Source: Synergistaceae bacterium
GTDB lineage: Bacteria > Synergistota > Synergistia > Synergistales > Synergistaceae
Assembly (NCBI GenBank): GCA_012513245.1
Contig: JAAZCN010000350.1
Location: 1 to 5,365 of the forward strand
Direction of reading: 5' to 3'
DNA: 5,365 nucleotides
Both the position numbers and the translations under genes were made by a program. Positions 1 through 5,305 of this stretch are shown here, one piece after another. The notes below the pieces were generated by a model. That model was not told the origin of the DNA. It made no database searches and saw nothing but the letters and a program-made list of their open reading frames with translations. Each line of letters opens with the position of its first letter. The stretch's first letter is position 1.

Positions 1-669
1 ATCCTTAACTTCTACTACGACCGGCTCATCCAGAACTCCTATGCCAAGATAGGGAATGCTCGCGTCTGCAACGATCCTTCCGTTGGCTGTTCCCTCTACC
101 GGTGTCGTGTTGGCTTCTATTGTTGGGATAGTTGAAAACTCACCCGGCTCGACTATGCAGTACAATGCATTACCCCGTCTTCCTGTTGTATCAAACCACA
201 GATCCGTTCCACCGGGTGAAGTTAAATGCACTTTTTTCCCTTTTTCCAAAGCATCGGCTACTGCTTTGCAAATCGGCTTGATTGCCTGGAAGTCTGCCTC
301 TATGCCTCCGGATATAAGCATATCATCAGTAAAATCAGTAAGTACAAGAATACGGGCACCGTTTTCAGCTGCAGCTTTGACTGCGTAAGTATGTGTCACG
401 GAATAACTTACCGGAATAAGGATCACATCCGCGTGCAGCATACTCTCCGCGATCATCTTAGGTGGTTCTTCTCCAGCTCTTTTTCGCGGCTTCATTACAC
501 TCATTACTACTTCTGCGCCACGTTCTACTGCGGCTGCTGCTAACACCTTAGCAATATTCTCCTGCACCATATCCGTAATTATCAGGATATTTTCTCCCGC
601 TTTAAGAGAGACACAATCGTCCATGATGGTCCTTGCTCCCTGCATCATGAGAGCATTTTTCATTTTCAA
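1..669 (-). CDS. M29 / COG2309 aminopeptidase-like metalloenzyme, N-terminal part (C-terminus beyond the window)
   Basis: The reading frame is open from a TTG at 669 to the window edge (223 codons) with no stop. I recognise the family from the end of the visible part: an E-P-G-E-F-S-T-I-P motif near residues 174-182, then V-E-G-T-A-N-G near 191-197 and V-A-D-A-S-I-P-Y-L-G-I-G-V-L after it. This is the pattern of the COG2309 group (AmpS/aminopeptidase T, peptidase family M29, which also contains the NicX-type dihydroxypyridine dioxygenases). In M29 enzymes the Glu of the P-x-E motif (here E177) is the first metal ligand; the remaining His/Asp/Glu ligands would lie beyond the window, so catalysis cannot be judged. 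Family members are usually about 320-410 residues, so roughly a third or more is missing. No signal peptide is seen, so it is probably cytoplasmic. An AAGGAGT 8 bases before the TTG favours that start over the ATG at 663 (14-base gap). It is divergent from an FCD regulator that may control it. Peptidase versus ring-cleavage or other metalloenzyme activity is not resolved. Confidence 0.8.
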   Translation of the reverse strand, partial: MKMKNALMMQGARTIMDDCVSLKAGENILIITDMVQENIAKVLAAAAVERGAEVVMSVMKPRKRAGEEPPKMIAESMLHADVILIPVSYSVTHTYAVKAAAENGARILVLTDFTDDMLISGGIEADFQAIKPICKAVADALEKGKKVHLTSPGGTDLWFDTTGRRGNALYCIVEPGEFSTIPTIEANTTPVEGTANGRIVADASIPYLGIGVLDEPVVVEVKD

Positions 670-677
670 AGCGATCC

Positions 678-684
678 ACTCCTT
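678..684 (-). promoter_or_regulatory. Shine-Dalgarno that selects a TTG start for the M29-like gene
   Basis: The minus strand reads AAGGAGT here. The gap is 8 bases to the in-frame TTG at 669-667 and 14 bases to the in-frame ATG at 663-661. Normal spacing is about 5-9 bases, so TTG is the better start. Confidence 0.6.
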
Positions 685-716
685 ATTTATGGTTGATGTT
701 TTTAAATTTTATCTTT

Positions 717-744
717 TTGATAACTTATACTATAATACTACAAT
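717..744 (+). promoter_or_regulatory. Candidate promoter for the FCD regulator (operon)
   Basis: TTGATA at 717-722 and TACAAT at 739-744 are separated by 16 bases. Each matches the sigma-70-type consensus at 5 of 6 positions. A perfect TATAAT also occurs at 731-736 but has no -35 box at a usable distance. Transcription from here would give a leader of about 140 bases before the ATG at 892. The region is very AT-rich, so chance matches are possible. Confidence 0.4.
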
Positions 745-754
745 CATACAAGTT
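722..754. promoter_or_regulatory. Imperfect dyad, candidate operator in the divergent promoter
   Basis: AACTTATA (722-729) and TACAAGTT (747-754) are inverted repeats matching at 7 of 8 positions, and a few inner positions also pair around centre 738. The dyad covers the -10 regions of both candidate promoters. GntR/FadR regulators bind short inverted repeats in such places; assigning this one to the adjacent regulator is inference. Confidence 0.35.
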
Positions 755-762
755 TTTGTCAA
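732..762 (-). promoter_or_regulatory. Candidate promoter for the M29-like gene, overlapping the divergent one
   Basis: On the minus strand a perfect TTGACA (762-757) precedes TAGTAT (740-735, 16-base gap) or TATTAT (737-732, 19-base gap). It interleaves with the plus-strand hexamers, so polymerase could occupy only one direction at a time, an arrangement usual for a regulator divergent from its target. Confidence 0.4.
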
Positions 763-826
763 GGCATAAAATTGAAATTCCTCTTTTTACGCTATTATTT
801 AAGTGCTGGAATAATTCTTGAACTGC

Positions 827-847
827 CTGTATATTTTGGATGTACAG
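827..847. promoter_or_regulatory. Second imperfect dyad upstream of the regulator
   Basis: CTGTATA (827-833) and TGTACAG (841-847) pair at 6 of 7 positions across a 7-base gap. It lies 45 bases before the regulator start codon, a place suited to autorepression. It differs in sequence from the dyad at 722-754, so at most one of them is likely to be the regulator's own site. Confidence 0.3.
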
Positions 848-891
848 TGACAGAAGGGTATTTGTAATTTATGAAAGAAGGATGTATATAA

Positions 892-1641
892 ATGGAGAAA
901 GATTTAAATATTACCCGAGGATCAGGAACAAGGCCATCCAAACTGAATACTGAAAGGCTTTCCTCTCAGATCTCAAAACTTATCCTTTCAGAAATTCAGT
1001 CAGGCCTGCTCCTTCCCGGTGACAGACTCCCTGCCGAAACTGTATTGGCTCAAAAATACGGAGTCAGCAGGACAATACTCAGAGAAGCAATTGCAAGTCT
1101 TAAAAATGACGACATACTCGAATCTAAACAGGGCAGAGGAATAATTGTAAAAGATCCCAGCAAGAGACTTGCTTTCCGATTTTCTGACGTTTTTGAAACG
1201 ATCTCTGTTGATGAGATCAACTATTTTTATGAGATGCGTGCACTTTTAGAATCTGAGGCAGCAGGGCTCGCAGCAGTTAGACATACAAAAGAAGATATGG
1301 CTTCGATCAAAGAGGGGCTCATAGAAATGGAAGAGGCCGTAAGAAATTCCTCCCCGGGAGATGAAGCACACTTCAAGTATAACGAGGCGATCACGAAAGC
1401 TAGCCACAATCCCGTATTGATAGAGTTTCTTACTTTTTTGCAGAATAAACTTCACTCGCTTGCAAAAGAACTGAGAATAAAGACTATGATGTCTCCGGAA
1501 AGGGCTGAAACAGTACTCTCTGAGCACAGAAATGTCGTCGAGAGCATTTTTTCAGGTGACCCTCAAAAAGCAAAACAGGCTGTTATTTCTCACTTAAAAA
1601 ATGCCGCTCAAAGAGCCGGGATGAATATATACATGCCTTAA
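892..1641 (+). CDS. GntR-family transcriptional regulator, FadR subfamily (FCD domain)
   Basis: This 249-residue protein has an N-terminal winged helix-turn-helix of GntR type (about residues 22-86), including L-P-G-D-R-L-P-A-E, the recognition-helix region V-S-R-T-I-L-R-E-A and the wing G-R-G-I-I-V. A helical FCD ligand-binding domain follows (about 105-240), with [12 protein letters not shown] at 113-124. In most FCD proteins a metal or ligand pocket is built from D-x3-H plus two later histidines. Here the later histidines are present (H212 in E-H-R-N-V, H234 in S-H-L-K-N), but the D-x3-H pair is replaced by H160 and N164. The length is normal for the family. The ATG at 892 follows a GAAGGA Shine-Dalgarno by 9 bases. 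The effector is unknown; FadR relatives sense organic acids, sugar acids or amino-acid derivatives. Divergence from the M29-like gene suggests that gene as a target, and it may share a transcript with the genes downstream. Confidence 0.92.
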   Translation: MEKDLNITRGSGTRPSKLNTERLSSQISKLILSEIQSGLLLPGDRLPAETVLAQKYGVSRTILREAIASLKNDDILESKQGRGIIVKDPSKRLAFRFSDVFETISVDEINYFYEMRALLESEAAGLAAVRHTKEDMASIKEGLIEMEEAVRNSSPGDEAHFKYNEAITKASHNPVLIEFLTFLQNKLHSLAKELRIKTMMSPERAETVLSEHRNVVESIFSGDPQKAKQAVISHLKNAAQRAGMNIYMP

Positions 1642-1673
1642 AAAAATCCGGCAGAAACCAACACCGGTACTGT

Positions 1674-2126
1674 ATGGAGGTAATAAAACTGAGGATAATA
1701 GTGGATGCGGACGCATGTCCCAAGTCTGTCCTGGCGCATACGGTGAAGACGGGGGCAAAATACGGCATACCGGTAATAACTGTTGCCAGCTTTAACCATA
1801 ACATCATTTCTTCCCAACATATAACCGTTGAAAGCGGATCTCAGGAAGCAGATCTCAAAATCATCAACATAACTGAACCCGACGACATTATAATTACTCA
1901 GGACTGGGGCCTTGCCGCCCTTGTGCTTGCAAAAAAAGCCTCAGCACTCAGCCCCGCCGGTATAGAGTATGAATCTTCAAGAATGACCTTCAAGCTAGAA
2001 GAGAGAGAAATGAAAGCAAAATTCCGCAGAAACGGCGGAAGGACTAAAGGCCCTAAGAAGAGAGCCGCAGAGGACGATATTCGTTTTCTCAGGGCTCTGG
2101 AGAAGATGGTTTCAAGGCAAACATAA
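1674..2126 (+). CDS. YaiI/YqxD family protein (DUF188, UPF0178, PIN-like)
   Basis: This conserved bacterial protein of about 150 residues belongs to the UPF0178/DUF188 family, whose fold is PIN-like (a nuclease-related fold). Its cellular role is not established and I assign none. Family hallmarks are all present: I-I-V-D-A-D-A-C-P at 8-16, an internal A-D at 59-60, I-T-Q-D-W-G-L-A at 74-81, the A-L-S-P-A-G region at 91-96, and a C-terminal [10 protein letters not shown] at 118-127. The aspartates D11, D13, D60 and D77 are the likely acidic cluster. Coordinates use the ATG at 1674, but that ATG has no Shine-Dalgarno upstream and the strong GGAGG at 1676-1680 lies inside the frame. The family normally begins M-(K/R)-I-x-V-D-A-D, which aligns with CTG-AGG-ATA-ATA-GTG at 1689, 8 bases after GGAGG. 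The true start may therefore be CTG, giving 145 residues. It lies 32 bases after the regulator and is followed by fetA on the same strand. Confidence 0.9.
   Translation: MEVIKLRIIVDADACPKSVLAHTVKTGAKYGIPVITVASFNHNIISSQHITVESGSQEADLKIINITEPDDIIITQDWGLAALVLAKKASALSPAGIEYESSRMTFKLEEREMKAKFRRNGGRTKGPKKRAAEDDIRFLRALEKMVSRQT
1676..1680 (+). promoter_or_regulatory. Internal GGAGG Shine-Dalgarno pointing to a CTG start
   Basis: GGAGG overlaps the second codon of the ATG-initiated frame. Eight bases later comes an in-frame CTG (1689-1691), exactly where homologues have their initiator methionine. No other strong ribosome site lies nearby. Confidence 0.45.
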
Positions 2127-2157
2127 AAGAAAGATTCTTAATGTCCTTATCTTTTTT

Positions 2158-2163
2158 GAGGAG
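2158..2163 (+). promoter_or_regulatory. Shine-Dalgarno selecting a GTG start for fetA
   Basis: GAGGAG lies 7 bases before the GTG at 2171. The alternative ATG at 2141 is preceded only by an AAAGAAAG purine run. Confidence 0.6.
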
Positions 2164-2170
2164 TGAGCTC

Positions 2171-2797
2171 GTGGATATCATTTCTGTTAACAATGTTGTT
2201 TTTCAGTCGATCATTAAGTACCCTAACATAAAAATATCTACTGGAAAGACCACTTTCATACATGGTCCCAGCGGCTGCGGCAAAAGCACCCTGCTCAAGC
2301 TGATAAACGGGACGATTCCCCCTGAGAGCGGAGAGATCATCTACAACGGGGAGGATATTGAAAACATTGACACTATCAAACTGAGAAGAGAAATCCTCCT
2401 GGTCAGTCAGTCCGTCTACCTCTTTACAGGGACTATAGAAGAAAACTTCAAAAAATATTATGAATACAGAGATCACGTCGTTCTCCCAAAAGAAGATATG
2501 GAAAAATTCCTTAAGATCTGCAGCGCAGATCTTCCTCTTGAGACCAGATGCGAGACTATGTCTGGCGGAGAACGCCAGAGAGTCTACATTGCGATATTCC
2601 TTTCCTTCATGCCCAAAGTCATTCTGCTTGATGAGCCAACATCAGCCTTGGACAACATCTCTTCGGATAGAATGATGAACAACATTAAAAGTTTTTCCAC
2701 TGATAACGAGATGACAATTATCGTAGTAAGCCATTATCTTCCTCTTGCCGAAAAATACGGAGACAATATCATCGCACTCGAAAGGAGCAAGCCATAA
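2171..2797 (+). CDS. fetA: ABC transporter ATP-binding protein, FetA (YbbL) type, metal/iron export
   Basis: This is the nucleotide-binding subunit of a two-component ABC exporter; with FetB it would drive iron (or other metal) efflux at the inner membrane, as in E. coli FetAB. Counting from GTG 2171 (208 residues), all ATPase motifs are intact. The Walker A motif G-P-S-G-C-G-K-S-T is at 32-40 and the Q-loop glutamine at 80. The signature M-S-G-G-E-R-Q-R is at 130-137, with Met replacing the usual Leu. Walker B I-L-L-D-E-P (D154, E155) is followed by the T-S-A-L-D D-loop, and the switch histidine is H188. No membrane segment is seen. I prefer the GTG because GAGGAG lies 7 bases upstream and the protein then begins M-D-I-I-S-V-N-N-V. 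An in-frame ATG at 2141 would add ten residues and has only a weak purine run before it. The stop overlaps the fetB start (TAATG). The FetA identity rests on the FetB partner, since ATPases alone are hard to subtype. Confidence 0.9.
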   Translation: MDIISVNNVVFQSIIKYPNIKISTGKTTFIHGPSGCGKSTLLKLINGTIPPESGEIIYNGEDIENIDTIKLRREILLVSQSVYLFTGTIEENFKKYYEYRDHVVLPKEDMEKFLKICSADLPLETRCETMSGGERQRVYIAIFLSFMPKVILLDEPTSALDNISSDRMMNNIKSFSTDNEMTIIVVSHYLPLAEKYGDNIIALERSKP

Positions 2798-3573
2798 TGC
2801 GTGAAATCGCTGCTATAAGCCTTGTCCAGTTCAGCCTCGTATATATCCTGCTCCTTGTAGTGCTTGCTGTAATGAAAAAAGCAAAAATAAACCAGACCAA
2901 GCTCCTTTTCGTTGCAAGCGTAAGGCTGACTCTCCAGCTGACCATAGCCGGCTTTATCCTCACGTACATTTTCGAAAATCCGCATCCAATATTCATACTT
3001 ATGTACCTGACGAGCATGATACTCTTTGCGATCCACAGGGTACTTTCGAAAAACAAATGCATGAACACCGGATTCAAGATCGCGATAGCCCTTTCTCTAA
3101 CCTGTTCAGGTCTGGGCATAGTGATTTTCTTCGTGACCGCTGTCGTGGGGCAAAGCATATTTAATCCGCAGTATGTCATCCCTCTGAGCGGTATGATAAT
3201 CGGCAATGCCATGACCGGAGTTAATCTTGCCACAAAGACATTCTGCGAATCACTCAGCGAAAAGCGCCAGCAGATGGAAAGCCTGCTCAACCTCGGAGTC
3301 ACACCGCAGAAGATCCTGCTCCCAATGGTAAACCAGGCACTTGAGACCGCACTTCTACCCACCCTAAATTCAATGCTTGGAATGGGCATAGTCTCCCTGC
3401 CCGGAATGATGACCGGCCAGATACTGTCGGGCACGCTCCCAACGACCGCCATCCTCTACCAGATCTCGATCATGATAGCGATCTGCGCCGTAGTATGCCT
3501 ATCAGTATTCGGCTCCCTCTATTTCGGATACAAGACCCTCTACAATAGTAGGAATCAGCTGTCCTATTTATAG
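2797..3573 (+). CDS. fetB: FetB (YbbM, UPF0014) family ABC exporter permease, iron efflux
   Basis: This is the integral membrane subunit paired with the preceding ATPase; in E. coli FetAB exports iron and protects against oxidative stress. At 258 residues it matches the family's usual length. Hydrophobic segments fall near residues 5-25, 36-59, 64-83, 93-117, 125-146, 186-210 and 217-245. Family-specific motifs are clear: V-R-L-T-L-Q-L at 42-48, Y-V-I-P-L-S-G-M-I-I-G-N-A-M at 126-139, the loop motif L-L-N-L-G-V-T at 163-169, L-P-T-L-N-S-M at 187-193, and V-S-L-P-G-M-M-T-G-Q-I-L at 199-210. The ATG overlaps the fetA stop by one base, and AAAGGAG (2781-2787) stands 9 bases ahead, so translation is coupled. 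No metal-responsive operator was recognised nearby. Substrate specificity is inferred from the family; other metals are possible. Confidence 0.95.
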   Translation: MREIAAISLVQFSLVYILLLVVLAVMKKAKINQTKLLFVASVRLTLQLTIAGFILTYIFENPHPIFILMYLTSMILFAIHRVLSKNKCMNTGFKIAIALSLTCSGLGIVIFFVTAVVGQSIFNPQYVIPLSGMIIGNAMTGVNLATKTFCESLSEKRQQMESLLNLGVTPQKILLPMVNQALETALLPTLNSMLGMGIVSLPGMMTGQILSGTLPTTAILYQISIMIAICAVVCLSVFGSLYFGYKTLYNSRNQLSYL

Positions 3574-3592
3574 CAACGACAAAACATGTCGC

Positions 3593-3647
3593 GTGAAGCG
3601 GCGATTTTATCGCCGTGAAGCCGTGGTGAAGCAATTGTGAAGCGATA
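3593..3647 (+). repeat. GTGAAGC repeat block, copy 1 (11-bp periodicity with a hairpin)
   Basis: GTGAAGC occurs at 3593, 3615, 3626 and 3637, steps of 22, 11 and 11 bases. The 22-base step contains a perfect hairpin, CGGCGAT-TTT-ATCGCCG (3599-3615). A homologous block in the opposite orientation closes the window (5306-5361). The hairpin lacks a following T-run, so it is not an obvious intrinsic terminator for fetAB, although it lies 26 bases after the fetB stop. Confidence 0.75.
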
Positions 3648-3663
3648 GTCAGGACCTGAGAAC

Positions 3664-3724
3664 CTGGCCCTTATCCGTCATTCCAGTATGCACCAGAGCG
3701 GGGATCCATGTTTTATAAATAATG
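3664..3724 (+). repeat. CCGTCATTCC-type intergenic repeat, copy 1
   Basis: It begins CTGGCCC-TTATCCGTCAT and continues TCC-AGT-ATGC, then GGGGATCCATGTTTTAT. Aligned to 4972-4998, 24 of 27 positions are identical with one gap. Its later part (ATGC, about eight variable bases, then ATCCA and TTTTAT) also resembles the minus-strand copy ending at 5195. This places copies on both sides of the oxygenase gene. Confidence 0.6.
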
Positions 3725-3776
3725 ATGTTCTACTGACTTTATTGTTTCCTATTTCAAAAAGTAATAGGCAAGAAAA

Positions 3777-3814
3777 ATCATTCACGTCTCTAAGCGTCCA
3801 GAGGCACGAATGAT
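3777..3814 (+). promoter_or_regulatory. Long imperfect hairpin in the oxygenase leader
   Basis: The outer stem is ATCATTC (3777-3783) with GAATGAT (3808-3814). After a 2x2 internal loop comes an inner stem, GTCTCT (3786-3791) with AGAGGC (3800-3805, one G-T pair). The total is 13 pairs with an 8-base apical loop (3792-3799). It ends 7 bases before the GAGGGG Shine-Dalgarno (3822-3827). The loop bases GTCC (3796-3799) are complementary to GGAC (3826-3829), which overlaps that Shine-Dalgarno, so a pseudoknot that masks the ribosome site is conceivable. It could equally be a DNA operator. Confidence 0.45.
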
Positions 3815-3837
3815 GTAGAGAGAGGGGACATGGCGCC

Positions 3838-4821
3838 ATGATCAAAAACCAATGGTATGTGGTACTAGAGTCAAAACAGGTGAAAAAAAATAGGCTTATT
3901 GGTGTCACAAGATTTTCTGATAAATTGGTTTTTTGGAGAGACGAAAATAACGAGGTTCATTGTATTTTTGATAAATGCTGCCATAGAGGTGCATCCTTGA
4001 GTATCGGCAAGGTAATAAATAACAATGTCGAGTGTCCCTTCCATGGATTTCAATATGATTCGAGTGGAAAGGTTACATATATACCTGCAAATGGCAAGAA
4101 TGCCAAAGTGCCGGATAATTATAAAGTAAACGCCTATTGTGTGAGGGAAGCTTATGGATTTATATGGCTATGGTACAGTGACGAAAGAAGGGATATTCCA
4201 GAAATCCCTTTTTTTGAAGAGCTAAAGGAAGGATTTTCTTACGGCGGATTTTCTGAAACCTGGAAGGTCCACTATACAAGAGCAATTGAAAATCAACTTG
4301 ATGTGGTTCATTTGCCCTTCGTACACAAATCAACTATAGGCAAAGGAGACAAAGTACTTGTTAACGGTCCTGTTGTAAAATGGAAAGATAACTTAATGAC
4401 TTTTTATGTTAAAAATGAAAAGGACAATGGACAAAAACCCGAAAAACCAAATGAGATAGAGGGTTATGAAAAACTTTTCAATTTGCAGTTTCAAATGCCA
4501 AATACATGGCAAAATAGAATTTCTGATAAGGTAAGAATCTTAGCTGCATTCGTTCCAATAGATGAAGGAAACACACATATCTATTTACGTTTTTATCAAA
4601 AATTTATTCAGACACCGGGTTTGAAGCAAATCGTAAATTTATCAAGCACAATAATGAATAAAATCATACTGCATCAAGACAGAAGAATAGTTCTAACGCA
4701 ACTGCCAATCAAAAGTGAACTGACAATGGGCGAAAATCTTGTGCAGGGAGATCTACCAATTATTGAGTTTAGGAAAAGAAGAGAATTTTTAAAGCGATCG
4801 TTAGAACCGAGCAAGCGATAG
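3838..4821 (+). CDS. Rieske non-heme iron oxygenase (aromatic-ring-hydroxylating / O-demethylase type), oxygenase subunit
   Basis: Rieske oxygenases use O2 and electrons from a reductase or ferredoxin to hydroxylate or demethylate small organic substrates. The N-terminal Rieske domain (about 5-115) carries C47-x-H49 (C-C-H-R-G-A) and C66-x2-H69 (C-P-F-H-G), the four 2Fe-2S ligands with 16 residues between the pairs. The catalytic domain has E-N-Q-L-D-V-V-H-L-P-F-V-H at 151-163: D155 is the bridging Asp and H158 and H163 are iron ligands. D281 in H-Q-D-R-R-I-V is the likely carboxylate ligand. All key residues are present, so it appears functional. Its 327 residues fit the shorter single-component oxygenases. 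The ATG at 3838 follows GAGGGG (3822-3827) by 10 bases; a closer ATG at 3830 stops at once. Lines I counted run about 28-40% GC against 48-57% in fetB, which suggests transfer. No reductase, ferredoxin or pathway gene lies in the window, so the substrate is unknown. No promoter was recognised. An O2-dependent enzyme would be odd if the host is an anaerobe. Confidence 0.93.
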   Translation: MIKNQWYVVLESKQVKKNRLIGVTRFSDKLVFWRDENNEVHCIFDKCCHRGASLSIGKVINNNVECPFHGFQYDSSGKVTYIPANGKNAKVPDNYKVNAYCVREAYGFIWLWYSDERRDIPEIPFFEELKEGFSYGGFSETWKVHYTRAIENQLDVVHLPFVHKSTIGKGDKVLVNGPVVKWKDNLMTFYVKNEKDNGQKPEKPNEIEGYEKLFNLQFQMPNTWQNRISDKVRILAAFVPIDEGNTHIYLRFYQKFIQTPGLKQIVNLSSTIMNKIILHQDRRIVLTQLPIKSELTMGENLVQGDLPIIEFRKRREFLKRSLEPSKR

Positions 4822-4971
4822 GCGAGCTATTGTAAAACCGGTCAAAAAGTCGTTCGGACATTAGTGATTATAAGGATTTAAATCTCGTCATTTCCAGACG
4901 CAACTTATCAGGAATCTAACGGCTTTTGTTGCTTTGATTTGTCAATTATTAAAACCTTTTATTTGAGCTCA

Positions 4972-5000
4972 CTGGCCCTATCCGTCATCCCCGCATGCCT
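4972..5000 (+). repeat. CCGTCATTCC-type intergenic repeat, copy 2 (left arm)
   Basis: CTGGCCC-TATCCGTCAT-CCCCGCATGCCT is a direct copy of 3664-3691. Bases 4982-5000 also form an inverted repeat with 5177-5195, matching at 18 of 19 positions. It runs into a perfect 11-base palindrome (GCCTT-A-AAGGC) and then a hairpin GCCAGA-N7-TCTGGC. Confidence 0.65.
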
Positions 5001-5025
5001 TAAAGGCTGCCAGAAAAAACATCTG

Positions 5026-5137
5026 GCGGAGAATTTACAACGCCCTGCGTTGCGGGGAATTTGCAGCGTCAACGCTGCGGAGAATTACAACATGAACCTG
5101 TCGTGGAGAATTTGCCGCAGATACGCGGTGGAGAATT
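5026..5137 (+). repeat. GYGGAGAATT array, plus orientation, five cores
   Basis: Cores GCGGAGAATT, GCGGGGAATT, GCGGAGAATT, GTGGAGAATT and GTGGAGAATT start at 5026, 5052, 5077, 5103 and 5128, steps of 26, 25, 26 and 25 bases. Each interval is its own inverted repeat with different sequence: CAACGC/GCGTTG (5038-5052), GCAGCGT/ACGCTGC (5063-5078), ACAACA/TGTCGT with one mismatch (5087-5104), and CCGC/GCGG (5115-5128). Pairing is kept while sequence changes. A matching array in the opposite orientation follows at 5206-5296. Confidence 0.75.
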
Positions 5138-5140
5138 AAA

Positions 5141-5195
5141 GATAATGCATAAAATCCAGACCTGGATTGGGCTCAGAGGCATGCGGGAATGACGG
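5141..5195 (-). repeat. CCGTCATTCC-type intergenic repeat, copy 3 (inverted)
   Basis: On the minus strand it starts CCGTCATTCCCGCATGCCT (5195-5177) and continues through CTGAGCCC into the 16-bp hairpin AATCCAG-AC-CTGGATT (5153-5168). Its first 19 bases match copy 2 at 18 positions, and its layout follows copy 1 (ATGC, variable octamer, ATCCA, TTTTAT). Confidence 0.6.
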
Positions 5196-5205
5196 TCAAA
5201 GGTTG

Positions 5206-5296
5206 AATTCTCCGCGACGTATTCTGTCGCAAATTCACCGCCAGACGCATCACCCGGCAAATTCACCGCGGCACAGCCCTCGCCGCAATTCCCCCT
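5206..5296 (-). repeat. GYGGAGAATT array, minus orientation, four cores
   Basis: Plus-strand cores AATTCTCCGC (5206), AATTCACCGC (5232), AATTCACCGC (5260) and a degenerate AATTCCCCCT (5287) are spaced 26, 28 and 27 bases. Intervals again hold inverted repeats: GCGAC/GTCGC (5214-5230) and GCGGC/GCCGC (5268-5286). The middle one is weak (GCC/GGC only). This mirrors the plus array across about 70 bp, and the two could pair into a large cruciform. Confidence 0.7.
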
Positions 5297-5305
5297 GCCC
5301 TTAAA

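Noticed and set aside
56..543. Plus-strand open frames at 56-388 and 226-543
   Set aside because: They are shadows of the minus-strand M29-like gene, whose protein has recognisable family motifs.
871..891. Six-codon leader frame ATG...TAA directly abutting the regulator ATG
   Set aside because: It has no ribosome site of its own, contains the regulator's Shine-Dalgarno, and its peptide (M-K-E-G-C-I) shows no attenuation-type codon run.
2769..3452. Long minus-strand open frame (227 codons) opposite fetB
   Set aside because: It is antisense to a clearly recognised FetB protein and reads as an unremarkable mirror of its codons, with no family motifs.
3599..3615. Intrinsic terminator after fetB
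   Set aside because: The perfect 7-bp hairpin has no T-run after it and belongs to a repeat block that also occurs at 5306-5361.
3748..3768. CCTATT...AATAGG dyad and AT-rich hexamers as an oxygenase promoter or operator
   Set aside because: The stem is only 6 bp in AT-rich sequence, and no -35/-10 pair at acceptable spacing was found.
3830..3841. Alternative ATG start for the oxygenase at 3830
   Set aside because: It is out of frame and stops after three codons (ATG GCG CCA TGA). The ATG at 3838 opens the full Rieske domain.
3638..4821. Shared AAGCGATAG at the GTGAAGC block (about 3640-3648) and at the oxygenase stop (about 4812-4820)
   Set aside because: A nine-base match without flanking similarity is too short to call a repeat or insertion boundary.
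5026..5137. CRISPR-like array (regular repeat with variable intervals)
   Set aside because: The constant core is only about 10 bases, the intervals are palindromic and short, spacing varies, an opposed array follows, and there are no cas genes.
4939..5266. Short open frames at 4939-5139 (+) and 5069-5266 (-)
   Set aside because: They translate the GYGGAGAATT repeat cores, giving recurring A-E-N and G-E-F-type residues, and the plus one needs a TTG start without a ribosome site.
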